The notes: generated by a model from the sequence alone, not told the origin. A DNA stretch of 64,000 nucleotides from Vesta saturnalis (GCA_036346205.1 JARFJB010001965.1:2330001-2394000), one strand, 5' to 3'. Shown: positions 33,543 to 45,067, numbered from the stretch's first letter. A program made the numbers and translations.

Positions 33543-34325
33543 ATATACCGGGTATTTCACGACGAACTACACGGACTGTAGCGCTTAGAAGCCACCGATT
33601 TTCAAAATTATTTCAATGCAATATGGTATAGGATCCTAATGCCCACATTTTAAAATTATTTCCATTTATATAGGGTGTACCAAAAAATAGTGGCGCATCA
33701 AAGCTATGTTTTCAAGTGGAACACCTTGTATATTTTGCATATTCGAATTGTAGGAGTAAAATAAACCTAAGTTACTGTTATACTGTGTATACGTAAACCT
33801 TACTCTTTCCGAAATATTTGAGATTTTTCAAAGTTGTAAGGTAAATTTTATCAACCTATACCCCGTACTATAGCACAATGATAAAATAACTATTGGTCAC
33901 TATGAATAGTCAATATAATGAACTATCAAATCCCATATGACTGGTTGAAGGAAAGCTATACAGGGTGTTTAAAAAAGTTAATCATTTTCATTGCTATTTA
34001 AATATAATTAACGTACTTAATTCAAATGGAACCCCCAGTATATTTTTCTTTCCATAAATAGAGAATTTAACTATATTTTAAACTGTATTAGGTTTTTCTA
34101 TACCTAAAATCAATGGTTTTGCAGTTATTCCCATTTAATTGAAGCATTTACATGAATTAACAAAAGTTTGATGCGCCACTATTTTTGGTACACCCTGTAT
34201 AAATGGAAATAATTTTAAAACGTGGGCATTATGATCCGATATCATACTGCATTTAAAGGATTTTGAAAATCGGTGGCGTTTAAGCGCTACAGTCCGTGTC
34301 GTTGGTCGTGAAACACCTGGTATAT
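33543..34325. mobile_element. Long-TIR non-autonomous element, ~780 bp
   Basis: The left arm (33,543-33,710: TATACCGGGTATTTCACGAC, 'gccaccgattttcaaaat', 'agggtgtaccaaaaaatagt') is repeated inverted at 34,165-34,325 with scattered mismatches. Words of the ACACC(C/T)TGTAT type occur at the inner ends of both arms and again near 33,725 and 33,960. No coding sequence is present. Confidence 0.7.
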
Positions 34326-35181
34326 GAAATAACATATATGTAGAAAATAATAATACTAAATTATTTTTACAAAGCCTCTCTATAGACCACATTTCTAGTT
34401 TTACTTTCGGGCTGCAGTATACAGGGTGTCCCATAATGGATTTTACACAGAACCATGGTAGAATCCTGACCTAAAGGCTAAAATTATGAGATTTGCCAAA
34501 TATAAACCTTACTAAAATGTTGATAATTAACAAGTTACAGGGTGTTAAAGTTGAAAATTATTAAATTGTTAATGGCTATAACTTTTGTATTAACCCGCAT
34601 TTTTATACTAAACTTAGTGGAAAGTTTTACTAACCTAAGGCACACCCAACCATTGAACAATATGCTAAATCGCTTGTGCCAGTGGCGTACAACATGAATG
34701 ACAAATCCCTTCTACCCTCCTTAATATTAGGCCACTGTACGAATATCAATTTCAACTATAAATTCATATTTTCCAATGCCTTGTACGTAAAATACGCACT
34801 CTTGTTAAGAACCCATAATGTGTGTAATTATCGAGATATTAACCATTAAAAAGGTAAAAACACAGTAATTATAACTTATTTTTCTGCCTATCCACAGTAG
34901 ATTTGACAGTAAACACCAAAACCATGTTTTATTATTATTATTACTTTTATTTATCATCCTAGATTCCTAACAATAGTCCACAATTTTAATTAATAATAAC
35001 TACACAGAGAAATCCTGACCTAAAATTATGACGATTTAACAAACATGACCTTTAGTAAAATGTTGAAGTTAACAAATTACGCAGTGTTAGATTTTATGTA
35101 TTTGATTAATTATTCTGGAATAATACAGTCTTTGCAGCAACAAAATAAATTTTATTACATAATAATATTACATAATTACTA

Positions 35182-36401
35182 CGAGGGGGTCATGAAAAAA
35201 GCACATAAGAGAATAAAAAAAATTATTTTTCTACATAACTCCCTTCAATACTAACACACTTATTCCATCTTTTTTTAAATTTAATTTTAATTTAAATTCC
35301 TTCGGTAACCCTGCAAAATATTCTTCAACAGCTTCTGTGAGTTCTTCATCAGAAGTAAAACGCTTTCCCCTGAGACGTTTTTTTAAATTTTTGAATAAGT
35401 AGAAGTCTGACGGAGCTATAAGGTGGATGTTTTAACTCTGTAAATCCACAGCCATTGATGGTCTAGTGAACCTTGATTGCCTTATGAACTCGGCAGTTGT
35501 CTTGCAGCAGCAAGTTTTTTTGTTGATAAGAATGCGGGCGTTTTTCCTCCAGAGCAGTTTTTAAATTTTTAATTATGTTTCTGTAGTCCTCTCCATCTTT
35601 GGTAGACCCCCATAGCATATATTCAATAAGCAAGACTCCTTCAGCATCCCAGAAAACAGGTGCCATCAGTTTTTTCCAGAAAATTTAATCTTGGGCTTTT
35701 TTGGTAGTGGAGAGCCTTTATGAACCCACTACATGGATTCTTGTTTAGTAGGAGGGTCCACGTGATGTACCCAAGTCTCATCCCCGGTGATAATTCGAGA
35801 AAAAAAATATTGTCCCTCTCCAACTCGGCCAAATTTTCTTGAGAAAATTCTTTACTGTACAGTTTTTGTTCAGGTGTAAGCAATTTGGGTATCAACCGTG
35901 CATACCCAAATCGTCAAGCAAAATTTTAAGGACACCTGTTTCGGATATACCAATTTCATTGGCAATGACAGGATCTTCACACGTCCATCTTTCAGCACCA
36001 AATTCTCGACTTTTCGCACAATGTCTTGGGTTCGAGCTTCAATGGGTCGTCCGGACTTTGGGTCATCATTGATTGATTTTCGACCCCATCGAAAGAGTTT
36101 AGACCAATAATTTAATTGAAAATAAGATGGTGCACCTTCCTATTCACAACAGCCATTCTTTCATGAATTGCTTTTGGACCATTACGTTCTTTTGTCAGGA
36201 ACTTTATTACGCTGCGATGTTCAACCCTTGTTTCATTCATTTTATCGACAAATAGACTGTCTCAAATATCTGTAAACGGTACAAACTAAACACAACTTAG
36301 CACGTGTACTTCTAACGGTGACAGCAATTTTTTAATAATTTGTTTGACATTGTCACTTTTTTGTTTCATGGCTAGATAGATAACATAAAAATACGCCCTC
36401 A
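35182..36401 (-). mobile_element. mariner transposon, 1.22 kb with TA flanks
   Basis: The ends CGAGGGGGTCATGAAAA (left) and the complement of TGAGGGCGTATTTTTAT (right) are imperfect inverted repeats of mariner type, each flanked by TA, the mariner target. The length of 1220 bp fits intact mariner elements. The one gene inside, on the minus strand, fills most of it. Confidence 0.7.
35223..36240 (-). pseudogene. mariner transposase pseudogene
   Basis: Mariner transposase cuts at the TIRs and inserts at TA using a D,D34D triad. From the ATG at 36,240 the start MNETRVEHRSVIKFL and GPKAIHERM give the first helix-turn-helix, followed by WSKLFRWGRKSINDDPKSGR. ITGDETWVHHVDPPTKQ carries the first Asp, VFWDAEGVLLIEYM follows, LLLQDNCRVHKA carries the second, and IAPSDFYLFKNLKKRLRG carries the third. 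The end GSYVEK and stop at 35,223 give a span of about 339 codons, close to the usual 345. At least four frameshifts or stops break it (near 36,110, 35,895, 35,640, 35,460). The second-Asp motif reads QDNCRVH where the family has HDNARPH. Confidence 0.85.
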
Positions 36402-36639
36402 TATAATAAAAAGGTTAGAGCCGTTAACAATTTAATAATCTTCAACTTTAACACCCTGTAACTTGTTAATTATCAACACTTTACTAATGTTATATTTGGT
36501 AAATCGACATAATTTTAGGTCAGGGTTCTACCATGATTCTGTGTACAATTCATTATAAGACACCCTGTAAGACGACTTACTATGTCATAGACCAATGTTT
36601 ATTTTTCTTTCCACTTGAAAAATGTTTCCATCTCCAATG

Positions 36640-36995
36640 CCAAGTGATAATTTTGAAAATTCTTTTTCTCTTGAATCTTGTTGTAAAGATCACTCATATT
36701 AACTCTTAAAGACATAACATTAACTTTAGATCATAAGAATAAAGATTTTAAGCGGGCTTGGACATCGTCTGTACGTGTCCCGTGTGGTGTAACAGGCATT
36801 GTTTGTCTAAAGTCGCCGACTAATAAAACTCTAATTCCATCCATAAGTTTATTCCAATTCCTTATATCCTGAAGCGTTCTAGCTTGAGCCTCTACACCTT
36901 TTTCTATGGACCATAGTAGACTCATCCCATATGATTAATTTTGCTTTTCGAAGCACTTCTGCCAAGTAACCTTGTTTTGGTATGCTGCACAAAAT
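36640..36995 (-). pseudogene. Helitron helicase (Pif1-like) fragment
   Basis: Helitrons encode a Rep-helicase protein; this is a piece of its Pif1-type helicase. On the minus strand, KAKLIIWDESTMVHRK (the DEST/Walker B region, in one frame) leads to ARTLQDIRNWNKLMDG and then VLLVGDFRQTMPVTPHGTR, the conserved GDFRQ-P motif. The match continues with LKSLFL and, after a stop, with NVMSLRVNMSDLY. A frameshift lies near 36,925. The Walker A motif, Rep endonuclease and Helitron ends are not in view, so this is a short remnant of about 110 residues. Confidence 0.8.
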
Positions 36996-38191
36996 AATTT
37001 CGGAGTAATTGAGATTTAATGGCAACTTAAATGCGGAGTGTGTGTATCTGGTTAACGTGTTCTCGCCTTATTTTTATATAGTTTTACTGTTGAGTTGGAA
37101 ATTGATTGTGTACCTGGACTATTTTGCAAATGAATACAATAGACATTTGTTAAAATTAATTATTGAGCTTCTTTTAAGTGTTGGATTTCTTTTGTAAAGA
37201 AAGGGATTACAGATACTGGAAGGTTGTTAACCTTACTTTTTTTTATTCTGTGTTCTTGCTTGACAATTTAGCCTTGCTGTTTATCACATTTGAGTGTTTT
37301 ATTTCAATTAAGATAAGAACGATGGGAGTTTCATTTAAAGTAAATAATTAATTTAATCCGTTTTTCCATATTTGGAGATTCAATTATTCTTATTTAGTAA
37401 GAGTAATTAAGGAAGAGTTTAAAAAGTATTTAAAGCTGGTAGTGCCGAAAAGTAAGAGCTACACGTTCCAGATTCACCCTAGAGAAGTCCGAACTATAGG
37501 GGCCGCAAAAAGGTATGTTCACGTACTTTTTTCGTTTTGCGCTAGTGCACCCCCTTTTGTTTACGTACATTTTGCCCGGATCAAGACAGGGTGGCGGGCA
37601 AACCATTACCCGATTAGACAACTTTTTGAGAAAGTTCAACAGTACAAACCATCTATCAAATATGCTGCTTATATGTTAGTTTTAAAATATAAGCTGTAAA
37701 TAAGACGACTATTCCTCCCGTATTATACGGGACAGCCCCTTTTTTAAACACATCATTTCGTATATGTAAATTATTTTAATAAATTACGTAATTGTTTCGT
37801 ATTTATGAAGAAGTCTCTTTTTTATCCCATTTCTGACGTTTCATTGTTTAGAAGGAATTAATCAAACTCTAAGAAGTACGAAAAAGATATCGCGACCTTC
37901 AAATAAAACAAAATAGAGTGACATCACAAGTTCTACAATTTACGAGACAGTTTAACGCTTTTGTCGACTTAAATAAATAACGCATGATTAAGTATCAAGT
38001 CTAGCGCGAAAAGAATTTGCTTACGACGGTGGGTTGTATGTGTGGAAAATAAATATAACGGTGCTTGTAAATAAATATAGCGTAAATAGTTCGTTAGTTA
38101 AGGTTAATAAATAGGTCGTAGGTTAAGTGTTAATAAATAACGGTTTTTAAATAAATAATCGTTATAGTAGTAGACGGTAGAAAATCAGAAT
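36996..38191. other. Region without a recognised gene; one unassigned ORF
   Basis: A plus-strand frame at 37,442-37,699 (85 codons, MPKSKSYTFQIHPREVR...) is GC-richer than its flanks and hints at former coding sequence, but I recognise no domain. The rest is AT-rich with no clear repeat. Confidence 0.35.
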
Positions 38192-39115
38192 ATGCCAAAA
38201 AGAAAGTGTACATTTAATAGAAATTCGGAAAGTGATTTTCCATTTATTAAAGGGACAACCTCAGATAGTGATTTAAAATGCTTAAAATGTTTCCACTTGC
38301 ACATGGTGGAAAGGTGGATATTGTTCACCACATATCGACACTTAAGCATAAGCTGCTTCTAGTAGTAGCAGAGTGTCGTCTTTTTTTCGTCAGGACACAT
38401 TTAGAAATGAAAACCAAAAGCTAGCTACGATTGAATGTGCTTTGTCATACCAGAACGTGATCCACAAACAGCCCTATTGTGTGTAACATTTTACAAAAAG
38501 AATCATTAAGCTCCATACAGAACGGTCCATTTTGGAACAATCCATACCGATTGTTTAAATCACGGGAGCGTAAAAAATTAGCTTATACTCGTAAGATATT
38601 TTATGAAAAAGAAGAGCATGCAAGTAAAACTTTTGGGAGTTCAAAATCTTCTAGGTGAAACTTCAGCCATTATATCCGAATATATTATTAAAAGGGTTGA
38701 TAAATACGAATTAACAACAAAAGTAATGGCAATGTGTGCTGACAACACAAATTGCAATTTTGGAGGAGCAGGAAGACGGCTAAAATAACGAATATCATAA
38801 AGTTCAACCTAAAAGAGCTTTAGTTGTGGTGAACTGTGTCGTGCATATCCTTCATAACCATATTCAAACATCAGCAGCCTGCTTGCCTATTGACATCAAT
38901 TATTGTGAGAATCTATGGCTATTTCTACATTCATACTGTTCGAGTTGAACAATTAAAAGAATTTTTTGTGAGATTGTTAATGTTGAATACCAAAAACTAC
39001 TGGAATACAGTAAAACCAGATGACTAACGCTATTACCTTCGATTGAAAGTATATTAAAAATTTTCAAACCGTTACAGAACTACTTTCTCTCTCAAGAAAA
39101 ATGTCCCACATTGAT
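38192..39115 (+). pseudogene. hAT-family transposase remnant (ZBED/SCAND3-like)
   Basis: hAT transposases move elements with 8-bp target duplications, and many domesticated animal genes derive from them. From the ATG at 38,192, MPKRKCTFNRNSESDFPFIK is the usual start, followed by a cysteine pair (CLKCFH) of a BED-type finger. Later pieces in changing frames are LLGETSAIISEYI, KVMAMCADNTNCNFGGAGRR (an Asp-containing catalytic motif), HTVRVEQLKEFFVRLL and NYWNTVKPDD. The spacing follows a compact, deleted copy: intact proteins are 500-700 residues, and here about 300 codons remain, with stops throughout. The C-terminal dimerisation domain is not found. Confidence 0.65.
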
Positions 39116-39174
39116 TCTTGATAGTTTTGACGTTTGGCTATGGTTTCTTCACTCACAAGTTTATACATTAGTAG

Positions 39175-39540
39175 AAGGGGGGCACCTTCCGCCGCCATGG
39201 ATTTTGACGTCACTAGACCGCCCACGTGGGAGACCGGATTTTCCACCCTTATTTTTACTCGCTTACGTGTAGGACGTGTTTTTCACTATTTTGCACATCC
39301 ACGTGTGAGACCGCATTTCAACTTATTTTTATATACTGTGAGACCATATCCTTTCTTTTCGAAGGCCCTTTTCAATCCTAATTATTTTTATATGCCCATG
39401 TGTGAGACCGTGTTTTCAACTTATTTTTACACATGAGACCGTATTTTGAATCCTTTCTTTTCATCCCTAATTAAAGTTTTGATTTTTAATGGCATACGTG
39501 AAGGACCGTATTCATTACCCTTATTTTGAGATGATGATCT
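39175..39540 (-). repeat. CACGTG minisatellite, inverted copy 4 of dispersed family
   Basis: Starting with CCGCCCACGTGGGAGACCGG, units of about 50-60 bp repeat 'cttatttttactcgcttacg', 'gtgtaggacgtgttttca' and 'gtgagaccg'. This is the same minisatellite as 21,841-22,310 in the opposite orientation, with shorter and more diverged units. Confidence 0.75.
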
Positions 39541-40146
39541 TTTAATAATTTTAATTAATATAAGATGATGATCTTTTAATTATTTTTATTAATTAATTAT
39601 CCTAGGAAATTCTTAATCTGATAGCTTTAAGATGATTATGATCTTTAATTATTTTATTAATTAATTATTTTTGCCCCCTGGAAAATGATGTAAAAGATAG
39701 TTTATTTAATTTTGTATTTTACTATTAACATTTATTAGAACTTGTTTATCAGATATTATTTAAAGAATTGATTAGATAATAATAATTACGTACACAATGA
39801 CTGTATTTCATTTTATTTTATTAGCGTATTTTTTACCAATGAGATTGTTATTACATTTATTTTAATGCCTATCTACAGGTTGTATTTAGGTGGGGCTGGT
39901 CTAGGGTTAATCTTAGGGTTATTTGGTATTAAGGTCCTTCTGGCTATATTAAGAACAGTGCCCCTGGAGGTTAGGCAAATGCACACGCATACAATGTTGG
40001 AAATTGCATAATTAATAAGATATTATTATTAAAATTATCGACCCTATTGCTTTAAAATGGCCACATGCTATTGGAAGATCTTTACCTAAAACGTTGTATT
40101 TCTAATAAGGAGGTTCTTGTGACACGTGAAGCTTCGCAACTTGTTC

Positions 40147-40279
40147 TCAGGCCTTCGCCTGTTTGAGTAAAAATTGATTTTAGTGCCATCTAGCGTTAAA
40201 GACTAATGAACATTTTCTATAACAGAAGCTGATAATGCACATCTCTCTTGCTCTATCTTGTTTCTTCCTCTCTTCTTTC

Positions 40280-40310
<31 letters not shown>

Positions 40311-41800
40311 CAATTCCATTAATTAATCAATCTCAAACAAAGCACGCTCGATCACCAGATCAATCTCAACCAATCAACCGAAATTATGTCTTACAGTTTT
40401 GCGGAAATCAGATCACAGTTGAAACTGAATACATTCAAGTCTAATTAAATATGACGTGAAATAATAAATAATTTCTACCCTAATGGAATGATGCTTTATG
40501 TATAGGCAGATCCTCTAAACAACCACCACCTATACATTCGGAACATCATATCTGATTTATTTGCATGTTCAATTACTTACACACAAAATTGTTTCATTGT
40601 AATGTGTTCATTAACATTTGTAAAAACCCATTAAAAGTAATATTTACTTATATAACATAAAGTTAAATTAAAATAACATGTTTTTAAGAATATCAGTTGA
40701 TATAACGGAAATAAAAGGCAAAAGTTTTAATGGTTTATTATTATATAAGTGAATTAACAATAACTACAACTTTAAAATCCACGAATGCGTACTTACTATT
40801 TTGTAGAGCTGATCTTATGACGTTATCTGTATTTTCTTAAGACGGCGTCTTGAGAAAATATGATTTAAAGAGGTTTATTTATAAACATACAGGCTATGTT
40901 AAGAATTTTAGTCAATACTTAGACATCAAGATGTGATTCTACTAACATTGACAGTACGCTTGCACAAGACAAGGCTAGCTGCGTTCTCGTTTCTCGTGTG
41001 TTTCGCTCTTTAAAGTGTAACTGTCATCGAGTGAGCATTACTAGCCTTGTAAGACAGGACTTGTATCAGGGTCTGAGCCCTGGCCCTTTTGAGTTAAAAT
41101 TGATTTTAGTGCCATCTAGTAGCGTGTAGACTAATGAACATTTTCTTTAATAGAAGTTGATAATGCACACCTCTCTCTTGCTCTATCTTGTTTCTCTCTC
41201 CCTCTCTGTCTTTAGACTCTTTTTCACACACACGCACACAAACAAACAAATCAATTAATTAATTAATCAATCAATCTCAAACAAATCATACTCGATCAAA
41301 TCAACCAGATCAATCTCAATCAATCAGCTGAAATTATGTCTTACAGTTTGCGGAAATCAGATTACAGTTCAAAACCGAATACATTAAAGTCTAAATTAAA
41401 TATGACGTGAAATAATAAATAATTTCTACCCTAATGCAATGCTACTTTTTATATAGACAGATTCTCTCTTTCTAAACAAACACCACCTATACATTCGGAA
41501 AATTATGTCTGATTTACTTGCATGTTCAATTACATACACACAAAATTGTTTCATAGTAACGTGCTCATTAACAGTTATAAAAACCCCATTAAAAAGACTG
41601 GAAAGTAATAATTACTTATGTACATAACAGAGTTAAATTAAATTAACATGTTTTTAAGAATATCAAACTGATATAATGGAAATAAAAGGCAAAAGGTTTT
41701 AATGGTTTTATTATTATAGGCGAATTAACAATAACTACAAGTTTAAAATCCACGAATACGTACCAACTATTTGTAGAGCTGATCTTAGGACGTCATCCTA
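40147..41800 (+). repeat. Tandem segmental duplication, two ~0.7-kb copies
   Basis: Copy A (about 40,147-40,830) and copy B (about 41,067-41,800) share the same order of landmarks: 'tgattttagtgccatctag', 'ctctcttgctctatcttgtt', a CA run, 'gaaattatgtcttacagttt', 'aatatgacgtgaaataataa', 'accacctatacattcgga' and 'tgtagagctgatctta'. Both copies lack coding potential. The segment between them (40,835-41,045) has an inverted counterpart at 43,520-43,735. Confidence 0.8.
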
Positions 41801-41859
41801 TAAGAGTAATACATTTTAAAAACCTTTCTCGACATTTTTGTTAGCAATATCAGGTAAGA

Positions 41860-41861
<2 letters not shown>

Positions 41862-41905
<44 letters not shown>

Positions 41906-41919
41906 ACATATATATATAT
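41862..41919. repeat. (TA)n microsatellite
   Basis: A TA dinucleotide run with a GTATACA interruption. Confidence 0.95.
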
Positions 41920-42248
41920 ATTAAAAATAATACGCTTACCTTTAGAAGTGCTTTTTCCTTCAGTTGTTCTAATAATGATAACCATATGTTGAATTGAAAT
42001 ATTTTTTTATACAACGTGTCCACTTGTAGTCTCACTAAACACACTGTGTGACTGGTTGGATATAAACTGGCAATTACATTCCGATCATCAACTAATTTAG
42101 AAAGTAATACACAAAACCTGATTACTGTTACTCGTATTTAGTAATTATGTTGTACTTATAAAATTTACATTCAAAACACTTACAAATATTTTTAAAAATT
42201 TGCTAACACACACACACACACATGTACTTCACGTTATATGGATTTTTA

Positions 42249-42461
42249 TCAGTTGAGGCTAATAACAGTGTTAACTAAACGCTTTAAAATTTCTAATCTG
42301 AAATAAGAGTGACGTAATCTAATTTTATTTGAAATTTCATAGAGACCACCACCATCATCGAGATTTTGAGATACAATCACCTCATCGTCTTCACCTTGGA
42401 CGATTATATTGTAACAACCTATAAAGCAGCTAATAACCCCTAACAGTTTTTTATCAGACAC
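42249..42461 (-). CDS. Unrecognised small ORF, related to 43,242-43,520
   Basis: A minus-strand frame of 70 codons begins MSDKKLLGVISCFIGCYNII and continues with an acidic VQGEDDEVIV. The segment FIGCYNIIVQGEDDE resembles LINYYNITVQDNDGNDD in the frame at 43,242-43,520, so the two are probably diverged copies of one gene. No known domain is recognised. Confidence 0.3.
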   Translation of the reverse strand: MSDKKLLGVISCFIGCYNIIVQGEDDEVIVSQNLDDGGGLYEISNKIRLRHSYFRLEILKRLVNTVISLN

Positions 42462-42877
42462 TATTATTACATGGACATGAGGTTATCCCTAAATTAACTG
42501 GTTTCAGCACGGCTCTGGAAATGCTGCACACTCTTCAAATCTTTCAGTTCGTTCGCAGAAGTTGTACCGTATTCATTTCCTTCAATTTTATCTGCATTCT
42601 GTTTCGAGACTGTAGTACGTTTTCTAATACATAAACAGAATCTTCAATACTGTGATGCTGTGAGCAACACACGTTAGCTAATAGTTTCACCTCTATATTA
42701 TTTTACATGCAAGCCTGACTTTATCATAAATACATCTGTCAAAAAGCTAATTAAACATAACTCCACGGAATGGGCATAGCAAGCAGCGTTTCCAATTATG
42801 GCTTTTAGTCAACACAATATTGCCTACAACTACATACAATCGACTATCATTGCTTTAGCACGAGGATCAAACAAAAA

Positions 42878-43120
42878 AAACACGCACGCAGGCACGCACG
42901 CACGCACGCACACACACACACCCGCGCACGCACGCACACACCCGCGCGCGCGCGAAAACACGCAAGCGCAAAAACATACAAAACACGAAAACACACCAAC
43001 ACAAAAAACACGCAAACACGCTAACGCGAAAACACGTAAAACGAAAACACGCAAATACGAAAACACACAAACGAAAACACGCCAGCGAAAAACATGCTAG
43101 CGCGAAAATTCGTAAAGCTG
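42878..43120. repeat. ACGC/CACA microsatellite and CGAAAACACGCAAA array
   Basis: The block starts with (ACGC)n and (CACA)n, passes through CCCGCGCGCGCGCG and continues with repeats of GCGAAAACACGCAAAC type. The latter are the reverse complement of the GTTTGCG/TTTTCG unit in the satellite at 20.2-20.7 kb. Reading frames across it are by-products. Confidence 0.85.
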
Positions 43121-43241
43121 CAAACATGAATCAAGACGGGGAGCACCGTTAGGAAAAACAAGTTTATTGACAAAATTGAAGGAAAGCTTAGCGCTTGAAA
43201 ATATATTATTATTATTATAAACAACAATACTTCATTTTCAT

Positions 43242-43520
43242 TTAATAACAACCTTTATCGGTCTTCTTCTTCTTCATCTTCTTCTTGAACCGTGATTCGT
43301 CGCTGTCATCATCATAGTTTTGAGATTCGTCCTTCGCCTCTACCTCATCGCTCTTATTCCTCTTCAGAGAATCATCACCATTACCTTGGATGTGTGATAC
43401 ATTCAGCTCATCCACGTCATCGTTTCCATCATTATCTTGAACGGTTATGTTGTAATAGTTTATTAACAAGCCAGTAAAATCTCTAATGTCCGCTGATGTT
43501 GGCTCATAAGCAGGAGAATA
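43242..43520 (-). CDS. Unrecognised acidic ORF with basic C-terminus
   Basis: The minus-strand frame runs from about 43,520 (SPAYEPTSADIRDFTGLLIN) through a strongly acidic middle (DNDGNDDVDEL, DDSLKRNKSDEVEA, NYDDDSDES) to a lysine cluster (RFKKKMKKKKTDKG) and a stop at 43,242. The acidic-then-basic layout suggests a nuclear, nucleic-acid-associated protein or a low-complexity relic. A shorter relative lies at 42,249-42,461. The family is not recognised and the start is uncertain. Confidence 0.35.
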   Translation of the reverse strand, partial: YSPAYEPTSADIRDFTGLLINYYNITVQDNDGNDDVDELNVSHIQGNGDDSLKRNKSDEVEAKDESQNYDDDSDESRFKKKMKKKKTDKGCY

Positions 43521-43836
43521 TAATAATGCTCACTCGATGACAGTTACACTTTAAAGAGCGAAAGACACGAGAAACGAGAACGCTGCCAGCCTAGGGTCTT
43601 GTGCGCTGGCGCACTCGTCAATGTTCGGGTAGAATTGGTTATCTTCGAGGGGAAGTTTGAAGTATTGACCTAACCACACTCTAATATCTTTCCTAGGGGC
43701 ATGTTTATAAATCTAAACTCCTTTTTTATCGCTGAGGTATTTTCTCCTAAGTCGGTTCCATCACTGCAGCAACTAAACAAAAATAGGTGAACAAAAATAG
43801 GTAAACAAAAATTTTGTCAAGTGTTATCGCGTGAAA

Positions 43837-44981
43837 ATGGAAATAAATAATTAAAATCATCCTGAAATATCGGCATTAGCGCTTGAAGCTGTTGCTAGTT
43901 TATTACCCTTGAAATCACGAGATAAATATGAGAAGACCTACACTATTTTCAATTCTTGGAGGACTTCAAAAAATGTAAGGGATGTCGACGAAGAAGTTAT
44001 GCTTGCTTTTTTTACGAAAAGGTTAGTTTTCTTGAATACGTTTATTTATTTATTTTAAGTTTTATCTTTATATTTGACTACAGGCTGAAAGACTGAAATC
44101 TTCCACGCTGTGGTCGACATATTCTATGTTGAAAAGTACGTTGAGAGTGAAAGAAAACGTCGATATATCGAATTATGGGAAGTTACAGTTATTATTTAAA
44201 GCGCCAAAGTGAGTGATGACGCAAAAAAATCAAAAATTCTATCGCAGGATGATGTGTCAAAATTTTTCACAGAAGCGCCTGACAATATTCTTCTTATGAT
44301 TAAAGTGGCGGCAATTTTCGGTCTGTATGGGGCATATCGTGGTTAGGAGCTAATACAGTTAAATGTGAAGGATATCGAGGATATCGGCGCTATTTTGGTT
44401 GTCACCCTCCATGACACTAAGACAAAGAAGAAGCGTATATTCACCGTTATGGCGGAAATGAGAGGAATTAATGAGATTGAGTTGTACAGGTGATCTGTAA
44501 CCTTGCTTTCAAAACATATCAATCACTCAAGATTGTTCACATTTTATATGAACAATAAATGTACAGTGCAACCTGTGGGCATCCACAGATTCTACAAGAT
44601 GCCGAGGAAAATCGACCATTATTTGAAATTACCCAACCCAGACGGTTACATTGGACACTGTCTACGTCGAACGTCAACTACTTTTCTTGCTGAGGGTGGA
44701 GTGGATATCAGGAGAGGCTCAAAAATCATGGAGGATGGCGATTAAACAAGACTCCAGAAGAATGTATAGAAGAAAGCATTAACAATAAAATGGCGACTTC
44801 GAAAATGATTTTTAATCAGTCATCATCGTCAAACAGTGGATGCCAGAATCCATCAGATGTTGTCCTAGAACGTACTGATTTACAGTTGGCTCCTGCATGT
44901 AGCGATTCATCATTTTGTACGTCAAATGGTCCTAGGAGTTCATCAAGAGGTTTTATCAAAATCATCACTGTCAGTGAATGA
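43837..44981 (+). pseudogene. Tyrosine recombinase (Crypton-like) pseudogene
   Basis: Most of a Crypton-type tyrosine recombinase is present on the plus strand. The N-terminal core-binding part reads YTIFNSWRTSKNVRDVDEEV and LAFFTKR. After a 62-nt GT-AG intron-like segment (44,022-44,083) come STLWSTYSMLKSTLRV and DISNYGKLQLLF. The catalytic part has GLYGAYRG*ELIQLNVKDIED (first Arg), VTLHDTKTKKKRIFT, VGIHRFYKMPRKI, and GHCLRRTSTTFLAEGG with an intact H-x-x-R. In the next frame LKNHGGWR is kept, but the nucleophile position reads ECIEES where relatives have GYIEES, so Tyr is Cys. A Ser-rich tail ends at 44,981. Stops and shifts at about 43,855, 44,210, 44,345, 44,492 and 44,715 also inactivate it. 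Confidence 0.8.
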
Positions 44982-45067
44982 TTTACAGTTAAAACATTGT
45001 AGAAGCATAAGTTTTTCTAACGTTAATAGTTGTACGTTTAATATTTATTCCAATAAATAATAAATAA

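Larger units (their letters stand above)
34421..36569. mobile_element. Long-TIR element carrying a mariner copy
   Basis: ACAGGGTGTCCCATAATGGA at 34,421 is matched by the inverted end at 36,569. The inverted similarity runs about 150 bp inward on each side ('accatggtagaatcctgac', 'attaacaagttacagggtgt'). A direct copy of part of this end sequence recurs at about 34,990-35,090. The interior holds a mariner transposon at 35,182-36,401, so the outer element is probably a non-autonomous element that received the mariner. Confidence 0.7.
40835..43735. repeat. Inverted repeat, ~215-bp arms (40,835-41,045 and 43,520-43,735)
   Basis: 'tcgtttctcgtgtgtttcgc' and 'gtaactgtcatcgagtgagc' at 40,995-41,038 are matched inverted at 43,525-43,590 ('tcactcgatgacagttacac', 'gagaaacgagaacgct'). 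'gtttataaataaacctcttt' near 40,875 is matched near 43,710. The arms are diverged. They bracket the reading frames at 42,249 and 43,242, so this may be an element with terminal inverted repeats and an inserted duplication. Confidence 0.55.

Noticed and set aside
42878..43110. CRISPR-like regularly spaced repeat
   Set aside because: Units are contiguous and variable with no unique spacers; the genome is eukaryotic.
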